Part shown: positions 1-5,726 of the stretch, one piece after another | How the letters are laid out: the number at the start of each line of letters is the position of its first letter | Numbering within the stretch: position 1 is the first letter of the stretch | Origin: JBNJEM01 sp051745935 | Lineage (GTDB): Bacteria > Planctomycetota > Planctomycetia > Pirellulales > Pirellulaceae | Direction of reading: 5' to 3' | Assembly: GCA_051745935.1 (NCBI GenBank) | Contig: JBNJEM010000182.1 | Coordinates: 1-11,959, forward strand | DNA: 11,959 bases | The notes under the pieces: generated by a model | What the model was told of the DNA's origin: nothing | The model's input: the letters and a program-made list of their open reading frames with translations, nothing else | Database searches by the model: none | Made by a program: the position numbers and the translations under genes

Positions 1-13
1 GAGCGACAGCCGG

Positions 14-32
14 CGGCGCCGAACCGGCGCCG
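14..32 (-). terminator. GC-rich hairpin just after the TPR gene stop
   Basis: Positions 14-21 and 25-32 are both CGGCGCCG, a self-complementary octamer, so the RNA can form an 8-bp stem with a 3-base loop directly after the TAA stop of the TPR gene. No T-run follows on the minus strand, so it is not a classical intrinsic terminator. It may be a terminator or a 3'-end stabilising hairpin. Confidence 0.35.
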
Positions 33-1505
33 TTAATCCGCCGCCAGAAGTTGCTGGTAAGCCTGGCGAACCTTCATGTTATCCGGATCCAACGACAAGG
101 CTTCTTTCAACGCGGCGCGTGCCCCGGATGGATCGCCGCATTCCGCGCGCACCGCGGCAAGAAGCGCGAAGCCATCCGGAGAAGGTTTCAGGCGAACCCC
201 CGTCTCCGCGTGAGATCTCGCCGTCGACAAGTCGGCCCCCGTGCCCAAATGGACTTGTGCCAAGAGCAAGTGGGCCTCACCCGCCTCACTATCCAGCTGG
301 ATGGCCTTGGTTAACGGTTTTTTCGCCTTCGACCACGCCTCCATTCTGACCAGTAACCGCCCTTTCCGCACCCGATGGTCCGAATTCTCGGGTTCCAGTT
401 CAATGAGCTCTTCCAGCACCTGAAGCGCGGCCGCCGGCCGGGCTTGTCGTTCGTAGAGCGACGCCAGTGCCTTTCGCGTCGCGCGATCCTCCGGATCGAT
501 CGCGCTGGCGCGCAACCAGTGCGCCTCGGCGATCGTTGGATCCCCCGCCTTTACCTGGAGCATGCCGGATAAGACGTGCCGTTTGACCAGGGCGGCCCTC
601 TGGGTGATAAAATCGTCGTAGTCCCTGGCGCGGTTCCGGTCCCGCTCCAATTCCTGTTCCTTCAGCTCCGCGAAGCGCTCGCGATACTCAACCGCCTTTT
701 CCCTTTTCCCCAGCCGGGCGCATATTGATACCAAGGCATGATGCGAGAGGGTGAATTGAGGGTCAATCCGCACGGCTTCCTTGTGACTTTCAAGGGCTTT
801 CTCGTATTGGCCCAGCTCCTTGTACGTTTGACCCAACCAGAAGTGGTGCTCGCAGACCGTGGGGAAACGCTCCGCGCATTGGCGAGCTACCTCCAATGCC
901 TCTTCCGCCTTTCCTTCACGCAACAGCACTTCCGTCAGTTCACGATAGGCGTGCTCCAAGTCCGGATTCCGCGCAATCCCCTTGCGAAAGGCGGCAATCG
1001 CCTCTTCAGTTTCTCCCAGGTCCTTGAGAATCGTTCCCATCCCCAGGTAGGCATCGGAAAAGTCCTCGTCCAACTCCACCACCTTCCGCCAGCTCGCCAG
1101 CGCCTCGCGATCCTGGCCAAGTTGCAGATGCGTGAAGGCCATCCGAGCATGCGCCTCGGGATGATCGGGCAGCGTCTTCACCGTCAGCTTGCCAACGGCC
1201 AACGCTTCCTCGTTGATTTCCTCCACGTTCTCCGGCAGCGCTCGCGGCAACCCCAGTACGGCCGCCGCGTCCACCGGAGGTTCACCGGGGGCCAACGCAT
1301 GGCCGGACTGCCTCGCGCCGATTGTCGGAGAACTGGAGGGCATAAGAAAAGGCCCGGACACATACGCCACGGCAGCGGCGATCAGACAACCCACCCCCAC
1401 CCATGTGAAACGCCGAAGCCAGCGGGAACGGGACGTTCGCGATTGCCTTTTCTTGGCACCCGAACGATCAGGAGATCGACGTTGGGAGGCGTGTTTCCGC
1501 GTCAT
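33..1505 (-). CDS. Membrane-anchored tetratricopeptide repeat (TPR) protein
   Basis: The 490-residue product opens with about 30 residues rich in Arg, Lys and Ser. One hydrophobic segment follows (about residues 33-52, WVGVGCLIAAAVAYVSG), then a linker, then TPR units from about residue 116 to the end. Clear units start near 116, 150, 184, 218 and 252, and again from about 306 to 477. They carry the usual small and aromatic positions, for example LGQTYKELGQYEKALESHKEAVRIDP. The likely topology is a single N-terminal anchor with the repeats outside the cytoplasmic membrane. TPR arrays bind proteins; no enzymatic motif is visible, so the partner is unknown. In planctomycetes such proteins often sit beside ASPIC/UnbV (CRTAC1-type) genes, but the window ends 32 bases past the stop, so this cannot be checked. 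The ATG at 1505 has only a weak G-run 11 bases upstream. The TPR call is firm; the role is not known. Confidence 0.9.
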   Translation of the reverse strand: MTRKHASQRRSPDRSGAKKRQSRTSRSRWLRRFTWVGVGCLIAAAVAYVSGPFLMPSSSPTIGARQSGHALAPGEPPVDAAAVLGLPRALPENVEEINEEALAVGKLTVKTLPDHPEAHARMAFTHLQLGQDREALASWRKVVELDEDFSDAYLGMGTILKDLGETEEAIAAFRKGIARNPDLEHAYRELTEVLLREGKAEEALEVARQCAERFPTVCEHHFWLGQTYKELGQYEKALESHKEAVRIDPQFTLSHHALVSICARLGKREKAVEYRERFAELKEQELERDRNRARDYDDFITQRAALVKRHVLSGMLQVKAGDPTIAEAHWLRASAIDPEDRATRKALASLYERQARPAAALQVLEELIELEPENSDHRVRKGRLLVRMEAWSKAKKPLTKAIQLDSEAGEAHLLLAQVHLGTGADLSTARSHAETGVRLKPSPDGFALLAAVRAECGDPSGARAALKEALSLDPDNMKVRQAYQQLLAAD

Positions 1506-1548
1506 GACTCATTTTGCCCCCATGGAATCATTTCAATCACCGTTCATG

Positions 1549-1580
1549 ATATCCATGCGTCCTTATATCCATGCGTCCTT
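1549..1580. repeat. Two perfect adjacent copies of a 16-bp direct repeat
   Basis: The 16-mer ATATCCATGCGTCCTT occurs at 1549-1564 and again at 1565-1580 with no gap or mismatch. It lies 44-75 bases upstream of the TPR start codon, where a promoter or operator would be expected. It could be a duplicated regulator site or a chance slippage product. Confidence 0.85.
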
Positions 1581-1591
1581 GGAAAAAACAA
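1562..1591 (-). promoter_or_regulatory. Possible sigma-70-like promoter for the TPR gene
   Basis: On the minus strand a TTGTTT (1586-1591) is followed after 18 bases by TATAAG (1562-1567), a fair -35/-10 pair about 57 bases upstream of the TPR start codon. The -10 spans the junction of the two 16-bp direct repeats. This is a match by eye only, and planctomycete promoters are poorly defined. Confidence 0.25.
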
Positions 1592-2017
1592 CGGCAAAGC
1601 AATCGAAGGGGGTAGTTGCCTGATGTTCCACATGACAGGTGTCGCCCGCTTCCTTGTGACGTTAAGTAAGGACGCAAAAACACCTTCGGCAAACTCCTCC
1701 CCCTCACGAGAATAACTAGGCTTCAGGGCCGCGAAATGGGGACGTTGTTTTTGAGACGTTCTTAAGTCCCGGTTTCGCAATGTTCGCTTCCATCGCGTCG
1801 CCGCACCGCGGTCCGAGCTTTACCTTGGGCTGACATAGAACCGAGGTTTCGACCCGGCGTGGCTCGGCGCAGAGCGCTGTGCACCCGAACCGAACAAGAA
1901 CGCCCCCCCGTGCATGGTACTGACGGCCGGCTTTCCTGGCCCCTCTGCCGTTGGGGAGACGGGATTCCGCTACCATCTGGCTTGCGTCTGGAAAACGCTT
2001 CCGTCCACCGGCTCGGG
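1592..2017. other. Intergenic stretch without a recognised gene
   Basis: This is most of the 570-base gap between the TPR gene and the lipoprotein gene. The open frames on both strands have Arg/Gly/Pro-rich translations with no recognisable domain and no convincing ribosome binding site. The only clear structures in the gap are the 16-bp direct repeats at one end and the 28-bp palindrome at the other. Confidence 0.6.
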
Positions 2018-2045
2018 CGCGCTCACGGCGGCCGCCGTGAGCGCG
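2018..2045 (-). terminator. Perfect 28-bp palindrome downstream of the lipoprotein gene
   Basis: Positions 2018-2045 equal their own reverse complement over all 28 bases (core GCGGCCGC, arms reading CGCGCTCACG). The palindrome starts 30 bases past the TGA stop of the lipoprotein gene, the usual place for a transcription terminator. On the minus strand the sequence after it is CCCGAGC, not a T-run; on the plus strand TTTGATTT follows. It is probably a factor-independent-like or RNA-stabilising hairpin, but a protein-binding palindrome is possible. Confidence 0.5.
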
Positions 2046-2075
2046 TTTGATTTCCCGACAATCACTCAACGGCAA

Positions 2076-2588
2076 TCAGTTGGACGAAAGTTCGATGGGA
2101 ATCTCGTTTTGCCCCTCGCTGACGGTGACTTTGATTCCCGAATCCTGCGGAACATGATATTCTTCGGGAACCACGTGCGTCACCTCTGGCTCCGGTTCCC
2201 TGCCAGCCCCGGAATCCTTTTGATCGCCCTTCGTGGCCTGTTCGTGTTGTTCTTCGAGAGAGCCGCCCGCCGTTTCCGTCTTGATCACCCCGACGTAATA
2301 CTCCCCGGGCGTGGTGCCGGCCTCCGGCTTGCCCTTGGCCCCGCCCGAAGGTCGAGCCGTCAGTTTGTACTCCCCATCAGCGTCAGTCATGCCGCTGGCC
2401 GACGTGCCTTCTCCTTCATTGACCGGACGAAACAGGACCGTGGCCTCGGGAACCGGTTCCCCATCCAAGGTCACGACGCCTTTCACTGGCTCGGTGTCCA
2501 GCACAGGCGTGCTGTCACCGCAACCGGATAAAACCAAAACGGCCATGGCCAATCCGAACAGCAAGAAACAATCGTTCGATCGATGCAT
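2076..2588 (-). CDS. Small lipoprotein with carboxypeptidase-regulatory-like (transthyretin-like) fold
   Basis: The 170-residue product has a type II signal peptide: a hydrophobic run at residues 8-20 and the lipobox L20-S21-G22-C23, so Cys23 should be lipidated and the protein tethered to a membrane. The segment at about residues 35-76 (VKGVVTLDGEPVPEATVLF ... TDADGEYKL) is the typical start of a carboxypeptidase-regulatory-like beta-sandwich. PGEYYVGV (94-101) and the closing VPEEYHVPQDSGIKVTV stretch match small planctomycete lipoproteins that commonly neighbour DUF1559 genes. A low-complexity Glu/Lys/Gly-rich loop (about 105-140) sits inside the domain. The ATG at 2588 is preferred because GGAG (2594-2597) lies 5 bases before it; a GTG at 2594 would overlap this site. 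The DUF1559 gene is upstream on the same strand but 868 bases away. The molecular function is unknown. Confidence 0.85.
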   Translation of the reverse strand: MHRSNDCFLLFGLAMAVLVLSGCGDSTPVLDTEPVKGVVTLDGEPVPEATVLFRPVNEGEGTSASGMTDADGEYKLTARPSGGAKGKPEAGTTPGEYYVGVIKTETAGGSLEEQHEQATKGDQKDSGAGREPEPEVTHVVPEEYHVPQDSGIKVTVSEGQNEIPIELSSN

Positions 2589-2593
2589 AATCA

Positions 2594-2597
2594 CTCC
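2594..2597 (-). promoter_or_regulatory. Ribosome binding site that decides the lipoprotein start
   Basis: GGAG on the minus strand, 5 bases before ATG 2588. It overlaps the alternative GTG codon at 2592-2594, which argues against that start. Confidence 0.6.
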
Positions 2598-3061
2598 AGT
2601 TTACTATCTATAGTACGTATACGGTCTTCTATTCAGGACAACTCCGGCATCTCGAGACCGTTAATCACATCCTGACTTACGAAACAGACGGCTACGAAAC
2701 GACTCCAAATATGCGCCCGCGAAACACGATTCAGTAAAAGACGCCAAGGAGAGCACGCCGGCTGGGTGTCCCGCGTTCGGGGACGACGTCTTCTTCGAAG
2801 AAAGCATCTCTACGCCATAGGGTTTTTGCGTTGCTCCGAGCCGGCCATTTCGCCCATCCAGGTTATGGGGCCAGAGCGGCATACGCAGGCTACCCCCCCC
2901 AACGGTCGAAAAAAACCCAGTGCGTGGCCCCGTCTGGTTCAACACATGCTTTGTCTTCAGGGTCAACGGCTTGTTTAAGTGCTGCTTCCTCTAGCGTTCA
3001 CAAACGTTTGCTAAAACGAAAAAACCCCGCTCTCCGGCTTGAACGGCGATCGTCATGCCCC

Positions 3062-3095
3062 CACCGGGATAAACCAGTGGCAGAGATACCCGGTG
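3062..3095. repeat. REP-like hairpin
   Basis: CACCGGG (3062-3068) pairs with CCCGGTG (3089-3095), a 7-bp stem. The loop contains a smaller CCA/TGG inverted repeat. From memory, its style resembles hairpin-rich repeats scattered through planctomycete intergenic DNA; membership in a specific family is an inference. Confidence 0.45.
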
Positions 3096-3196
3096 CAACT
3101 TGTAGCCGGCGAGTCCTCATCCTGCCACAGCGAAGCGCACCGGTGACCGATCGGCCCTTCACGCTGCTTTTTGCCATATCCGGGTTTAAGGCTGGA

Positions 3197-3258
3197 ACCA
3201 CCGGCTACGCCCCGCTTACAAGCGCGGGGGCTAGGCAAGCCGGTGGTGGCGTAGCTAC
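3197..3258 (-). repeat. REP-like compound hairpin with GTAG motif
   Basis: ACCACCGGCT (3197-3206) pairs with AGCCGGTGGT (3238-3247), a perfect 10-bp outer stem. Inside it CCCCGC (3210-3215) pairs with GCGGGG (3224-3229). GCTACGCC (3204-3211) could alternatively pair with GGCGTAGC (3248-3255), so two folds compete. On the minus strand a GTAG (3255-3258) lies just 5' of the hairpin, the tetranucleotide that marks REP elements mobilised by REP-associated tyrosine transposases. No such transposase is in the window. Confidence 0.5.
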
Positions 3259-3369
3259 CGTCTCCTCAACTTTGAGCTCTGGCAAACCAGCAGGTACACT
3301 TTCGCCGCCACCGTGCTCCTCCAAAGGACTTGCCCGGACAGGCAAGGTGACCAACGGTTCGAGGTGGCC

Positions 3370-3404
3370 GTTCCGGCGGACGGCTTACACCGTCGCACCG
3401 GAAC
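3370..3404 (-). terminator. Imperfect hairpin downstream of the DUF1559 gene
   Basis: GTTCCGG (3370-3376) pairs with CCGGAAC (3398-3404), and inside it GACGG (3379-3383) pairs with CCGTC (3390-3394), with a 2x3 internal loop and a CTTACA loop. It lies 53-87 bases past the TAA stop of the DUF1559 gene. No T-run follows, so it is only a possible terminator or 3'-end hairpin. Confidence 0.4.
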
Positions 3405-3456
3405 CGTAGCCTCGATAACACCATCACAGTGGGCCACGAAAGTTCGCGAAATCCCG

Positions 3457-4518
3457 TTACGGTATCTGCACGGCTTCGCCACCGAAGGCACTCCCCATGG
3501 CACCCCACACGCCCCGGAGCGACGGGCCACTGTACGCTTGCGGAGTATCGGGTTTTATCTCTTTCTCGCCCACAGTCGGATCACCCGCATCCACCGACTC
3601 CGTGATGAAGTGGACGGATCCGTCGCAGAAGGCCACGTTCACGCCACCGGTATGGTAGCTGCTGGCGGTAATCAGCGCATAGGTCTCACCGTTCTCGCCG
3701 CAGCTCGGTTCATTCGGCGGAAGAACCGGATGCCATTGGGTGTAGATCGAATGAGAATCGGCCCACCGGAATCCCTTTTGCCAATCCCTTCCCTGGATAT
3801 CGTCGGTGAGCATGCCATCAGCACCCACGCGGGCCAGGCAAGGCGCCGGCGGACCACCGTTGTCCCACCCCCAGCCGTTCGCGAAGCCTCTGCGGACCTG
3901 CCGGCTGCCTCCCTGCATTCCACAGGCAACCTCGGAAATCATCATGGTGTTGCTGGTACCGTCCGTTACCGATGCAATGCTGTGATGTTGCTTATCACCC
4001 CGTCCAAAAACACCTCGGCACTCAAACCAATCATAGTTGAGGCGATAATCGCCACGATTGCAGTGGTAACTGGTGTTTTGGCGTTCATTTTCCGGCGCAT
4101 TGGCCGCTCCGTCCGAGGGGCAGGTAAACCCAGCAACCTGCGTTCTGGTCAGATCATTGTGATTCCAGGGGACCGTCTGGCCGAGATGGTTGTTCATGAA
4201 CTCATCGTACACCGGCTGTTGTTCGATGAACGGCAAAAGCACCGTGAGATAACTCCACCGATGCCGGTCCCCGCTAAAGTCAGTCGGGCCACCAGGACCC
4301 GTGAGCAGAGGTTGATGCGAGGCGGTCGGGAATTCTTTGTGCACGTCATGGAAGTTGTGACAGGCCAATCCCAGTTGCTTCAGGTTATTTACACACTCAG
4401 ACCGTCGCGCTGCTTCTCTCGCGGCCTGCACGGCGGGCAGCAGCAACGCGACCAAGATACCGATGATGGCAATCACCACCAGCAGCTCAACCAAAGTAAA
4501 CGCTTTTCGCTTCGTCAT
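3457..4518 (-). CDS. DUF1559 protein with prepilin-type N-terminus
   Basis: The 353-residue product starts with a class III (type IV prepilin-like) signal: a basic MTKRKA, then the hydrophobic FTLVELLVVIAIIGIL from residue 7, with Glu at position 5 of the presumed mature protein (E11). Cleavage is expected between A6 and F7. The first stretch continues with the standard PAVQAAREAARRSECVNNLKQLGLACHNFHD pattern of DUF1559, broken here at residues 29-48 and 49-58. Near the C-terminus, H289 followed by nine residues and D299-G300 gives the H-X9-DG motif, and GVWGAMGSAFGGE closes the protein. This family is strongly expanded in planctomycetes and is thought to form surface or pseudopilin-like material; its function is unproven. 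AGGAG (4528-4532) lies 9 bases before the ATG. Length is normal for the family. Confidence 0.95.
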   Translation of the reverse strand: MTKRKAFTLVELLVVIAIIGILVALLLPAVQAAREAARRSECVNNLKQLGLACHNFHDVHKEFPTASHQPLLTGPGGPTDFSGDRHRWSYLTVLLPFIEQQPVYDEFMNNHLGQTVPWNHNDLTRTQVAGFTCPSDGAANAPENERQNTSYHCNRGDYRLNYDWFECRGVFGRGDKQHHSIASVTDGTSNTMMISEVACGMQGGSRQVRRGFANGWGWDNGGPPAPCLARVGADGMLTDDIQGRDWQKGFRWADSHSIYTQWHPVLPPNEPSCGENGETYALITASSYHTGGVNVAFCDGSVHFITESVDAGDPTVGEKEIKPDTPQAYSGPSLRGVWGAMGSAFGGEAVQIP

Positions 4519-5167
4519 TAGAAGTCTCTCCTACACATGAAAAGAAAACACACGAGAACCAAGAACTCGAAGAAACACAGCCCACGAGCACCTACCCTGA
4601 CACAGCATAGTCACCTGAAAAAGCAGTTACCAGACGATAACAAAAGGCCACCTAAGACTCTAAAAGACAGACACCTTGCCATCCCAGTTTCGCCCATTCT
4701 TGCCCCCCGGCAATACCGAACGCACCCGGGCGTGGGAAAGAAGTCACTAGAAGTGTGGGACTGGTTTCAGGCCGAAGCCGTATGATTCCCCCCTTCTGCT
4801 CGGCCCCGGAATTCGGGCGAGTCACCCCGCCAACAAACTGTTAAACAAAACTGTAACACCCAGCACAATTGTAACTTACCGGTGGTCTCGAATGCAACAA
4901 CTGTTCGAGTGGCGAGTCCGATTTTCCCATAACCGGCGTTGGTCGCTGAAAGCATCCGTCCCCTTTGTCTCCGGGCTGTTCCGCCCGCGCGATCAACCTC
5001 CGAGTCCGCCGGATCAGGCTCTGTCAAGGGGGTCGAAATCCCCTCGAACCGGGCACTCGCCGCGCGGCGGAGTTTTTCCGATGCCCAACGCCGGCTAACT
5101 GATCTTCGCCTCGAATTGCCTCCAATGCAAGTGATTTGTCCGAAGGGTGCCATTCTGGCACGGCATG
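4519..5167. other. Intergenic stretch upstream of the DUF1559 gene
   Basis: These 649 bases between CutA and the DUF1559 gene hold no recognisable gene; the open frames on both strands translate to Arg/Ser/Pro-rich sequence without domains. Visible structures are a 6-bp hairpin behind the CutA stop (5147-5161) and an AT-rich patch with repeated ACTGTTA/ACTGTAA-like words (4835-4874). No convincing promoter for the DUF1559 gene could be placed by eye. Confidence 0.55.
5147..5161 (-). terminator. Short hairpin just after the CutA stop
   Basis: GTGCCA (5147-5152) pairs with TGGCAC (5156-5161) around a 3-base loop, starting 6 bases past the TGA stop of the CutA gene on the minus strand. There is no T-run after it; a weak terminator candidate. 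Confidence 0.3.
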
Positions 5168-5497
5168 TCAGCTTTTGCCGCCGGCCACGTGCTCGCTCAG
5201 CCAGTCCAGATACCCCTGACTGCAAGCCGTTATCGGCGTGGCAATGATCTCCGGCTCATCGTACGAATGCAGTTGGCGGATCGCCTCTTCAACGTCCTGG
5301 TAGGCCTCGGCCGTCGTTTTAATGGTGCAGAGCCACTCCTCGTCCCGTTCGATGCTCCCCTGCCACCAGTAACAGCTCGTGACAGGACCACTCACTTGGA
5401 CACATGCCGCCAGCCTCTGTTCGACGAGCGACGACGCGATGTTGGCGGCGTCCTCCTGCTTGTCCGTGGTCGTGACCACCTGAATGGCATCCGTCAT
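5168..5497 (-). CDS. cutA: CutA1 divalent-cation tolerance family protein
   Basis: The 109-residue product is a full-length CutA1, a small cytoplasmic trimer with a ferredoxin-like fold. Family hallmarks are present in order: QVVTTTDKQEDAANIASSL at the first strand and helix, VEQRLAACVQV (25-35), the YWWQG turn (43-47), EEWLCTIKT (53-61), and LHSYDEPEIIATPI (76-89) followed by YLDWL (96-100). CutA was named for copper tolerance in Escherichia coli, but its cellular role remains unclear and the cation-binding role is not general. The start is set at ATG 5497 because GGAG (5507-5510) lies 9 bases upstream. An in-frame ATG at 5512 (114 residues) has no ribosome binding site, and one at 5503 is only 3 bases from GGAG. 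Neighbours suggest no functional partner. Confidence 0.93.
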   Translation of the reverse strand: MTDAIQVVTTTDKQEDAANIASSLVEQRLAACVQVSGPVTSCYWWQGSIERDEEWLCTIKTTAEAYQDVEEAIRQLHSYDEPEIIATPITACSQGYLDWLSEHVAGGKS

Positions 5498-5506
5498 GTT
5501 CATTGG

Positions 5507-5510
5507 CTCC
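5507..5510 (-). promoter_or_regulatory. Ribosome binding site that decides the CutA start
   Basis: GGAG on the minus strand, 9 bases before ATG 5497. It lies inside the longer reading that would begin at ATG 5512, so the shorter start is favoured. Confidence 0.5.
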
Positions 5511-5557
5511 ATTGCATGTTGTGTAACGGTTTCGTGGATGGTCCGCGGATCAGGAAC

Positions 5558-5597
5558 CGCTGATGTACGCTGATAAACGCTGATAAACGCTGATGCG
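5558..5597. repeat. Four tandem 10-bp repeats (CGCTGATnnn)
   Basis: Four consecutive decamers read CGCTGATGTA, CGCTGATAAA, CGCTGATAAA and CGCTGATGCG, in the gap between CutA and the ceramidase-like gene. Related decamers (TGATGTTCGC, TGATTTTCGC) occur inside the 126-bp repeats at the right end of the window, pointing to a dispersed family with a period of about one helical turn. Similar ATCAGCG-type runs are common between genes in planctomycetes and related phyla. Confidence 0.8.
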
Positions 5598-5726
5598 AAG
5601 CGGAGCGTTGGTGCGACTCGTGCCGGCGAATTCTAGTTGAGATTCAAGTATTACTTTATCGTCCATCGGCATGAGGCGAGGAATAAGTGTCCGAAAGTCC
5701 GATCTCGCGATTTCCCGCTCGCGGCG

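Larger units (their letters stand above)
2598..3456. other. Long gene-free stretch between the lipoprotein and DUF1559 genes
   Basis: No recognisable protein is encoded in these roughly 860 bases. The longest minus-strand frame (2661-2966, 101 residues) has no known domain. Next to the lipoprotein start there is a 7-bp inverted repeat, ACGGTCT (2621-2627) and AGACCGT (2655-2661). Further in are REP-like hairpins at 3062-3095 and 3197-3247, small palindromes ACCGGT (3139-3144) and CCGATCGG (3147-3154), and an imperfect hairpin at 3370-3404 behind the DUF1559 stop. The stretch looks like accumulated repeat sequence rather than a decayed gene. Confidence 0.55.

Noticed and set aside
738..1715. 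Long plus-strand frame antisense to the TPR gene (and similarly 3313-4521 antisense to the DUF1559 gene).
   Set aside because: Each runs opposite a strongly supported gene with clear family motifs and gives a translation without domain character. They are shadows of codon bias on the true strand.
1716..2075. A 119-codon minus-strand frame directly after the lipoprotein gene.
   Set aside because: It uses a TTG start, reads straight through the 28-bp palindrome, and is low-complexity Arg/Gly/Ala sequence with no recognisable family.
2661..2966. A 101-codon minus-strand frame in the gap between the DUF1559 and lipoprotein genes.
   Set aside because: No domain, no signal peptide and no clear ribosome binding site. 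It may be chance, although a search against planctomycete proteins could still find a small conserved family.
4767..5225. A 152-codon minus-strand frame upstream of the DUF1559 gene.
   Set aside because: It overlaps the 3' end of cutA in another frame, is Arg-rich without any domain, and has no supporting start signal.
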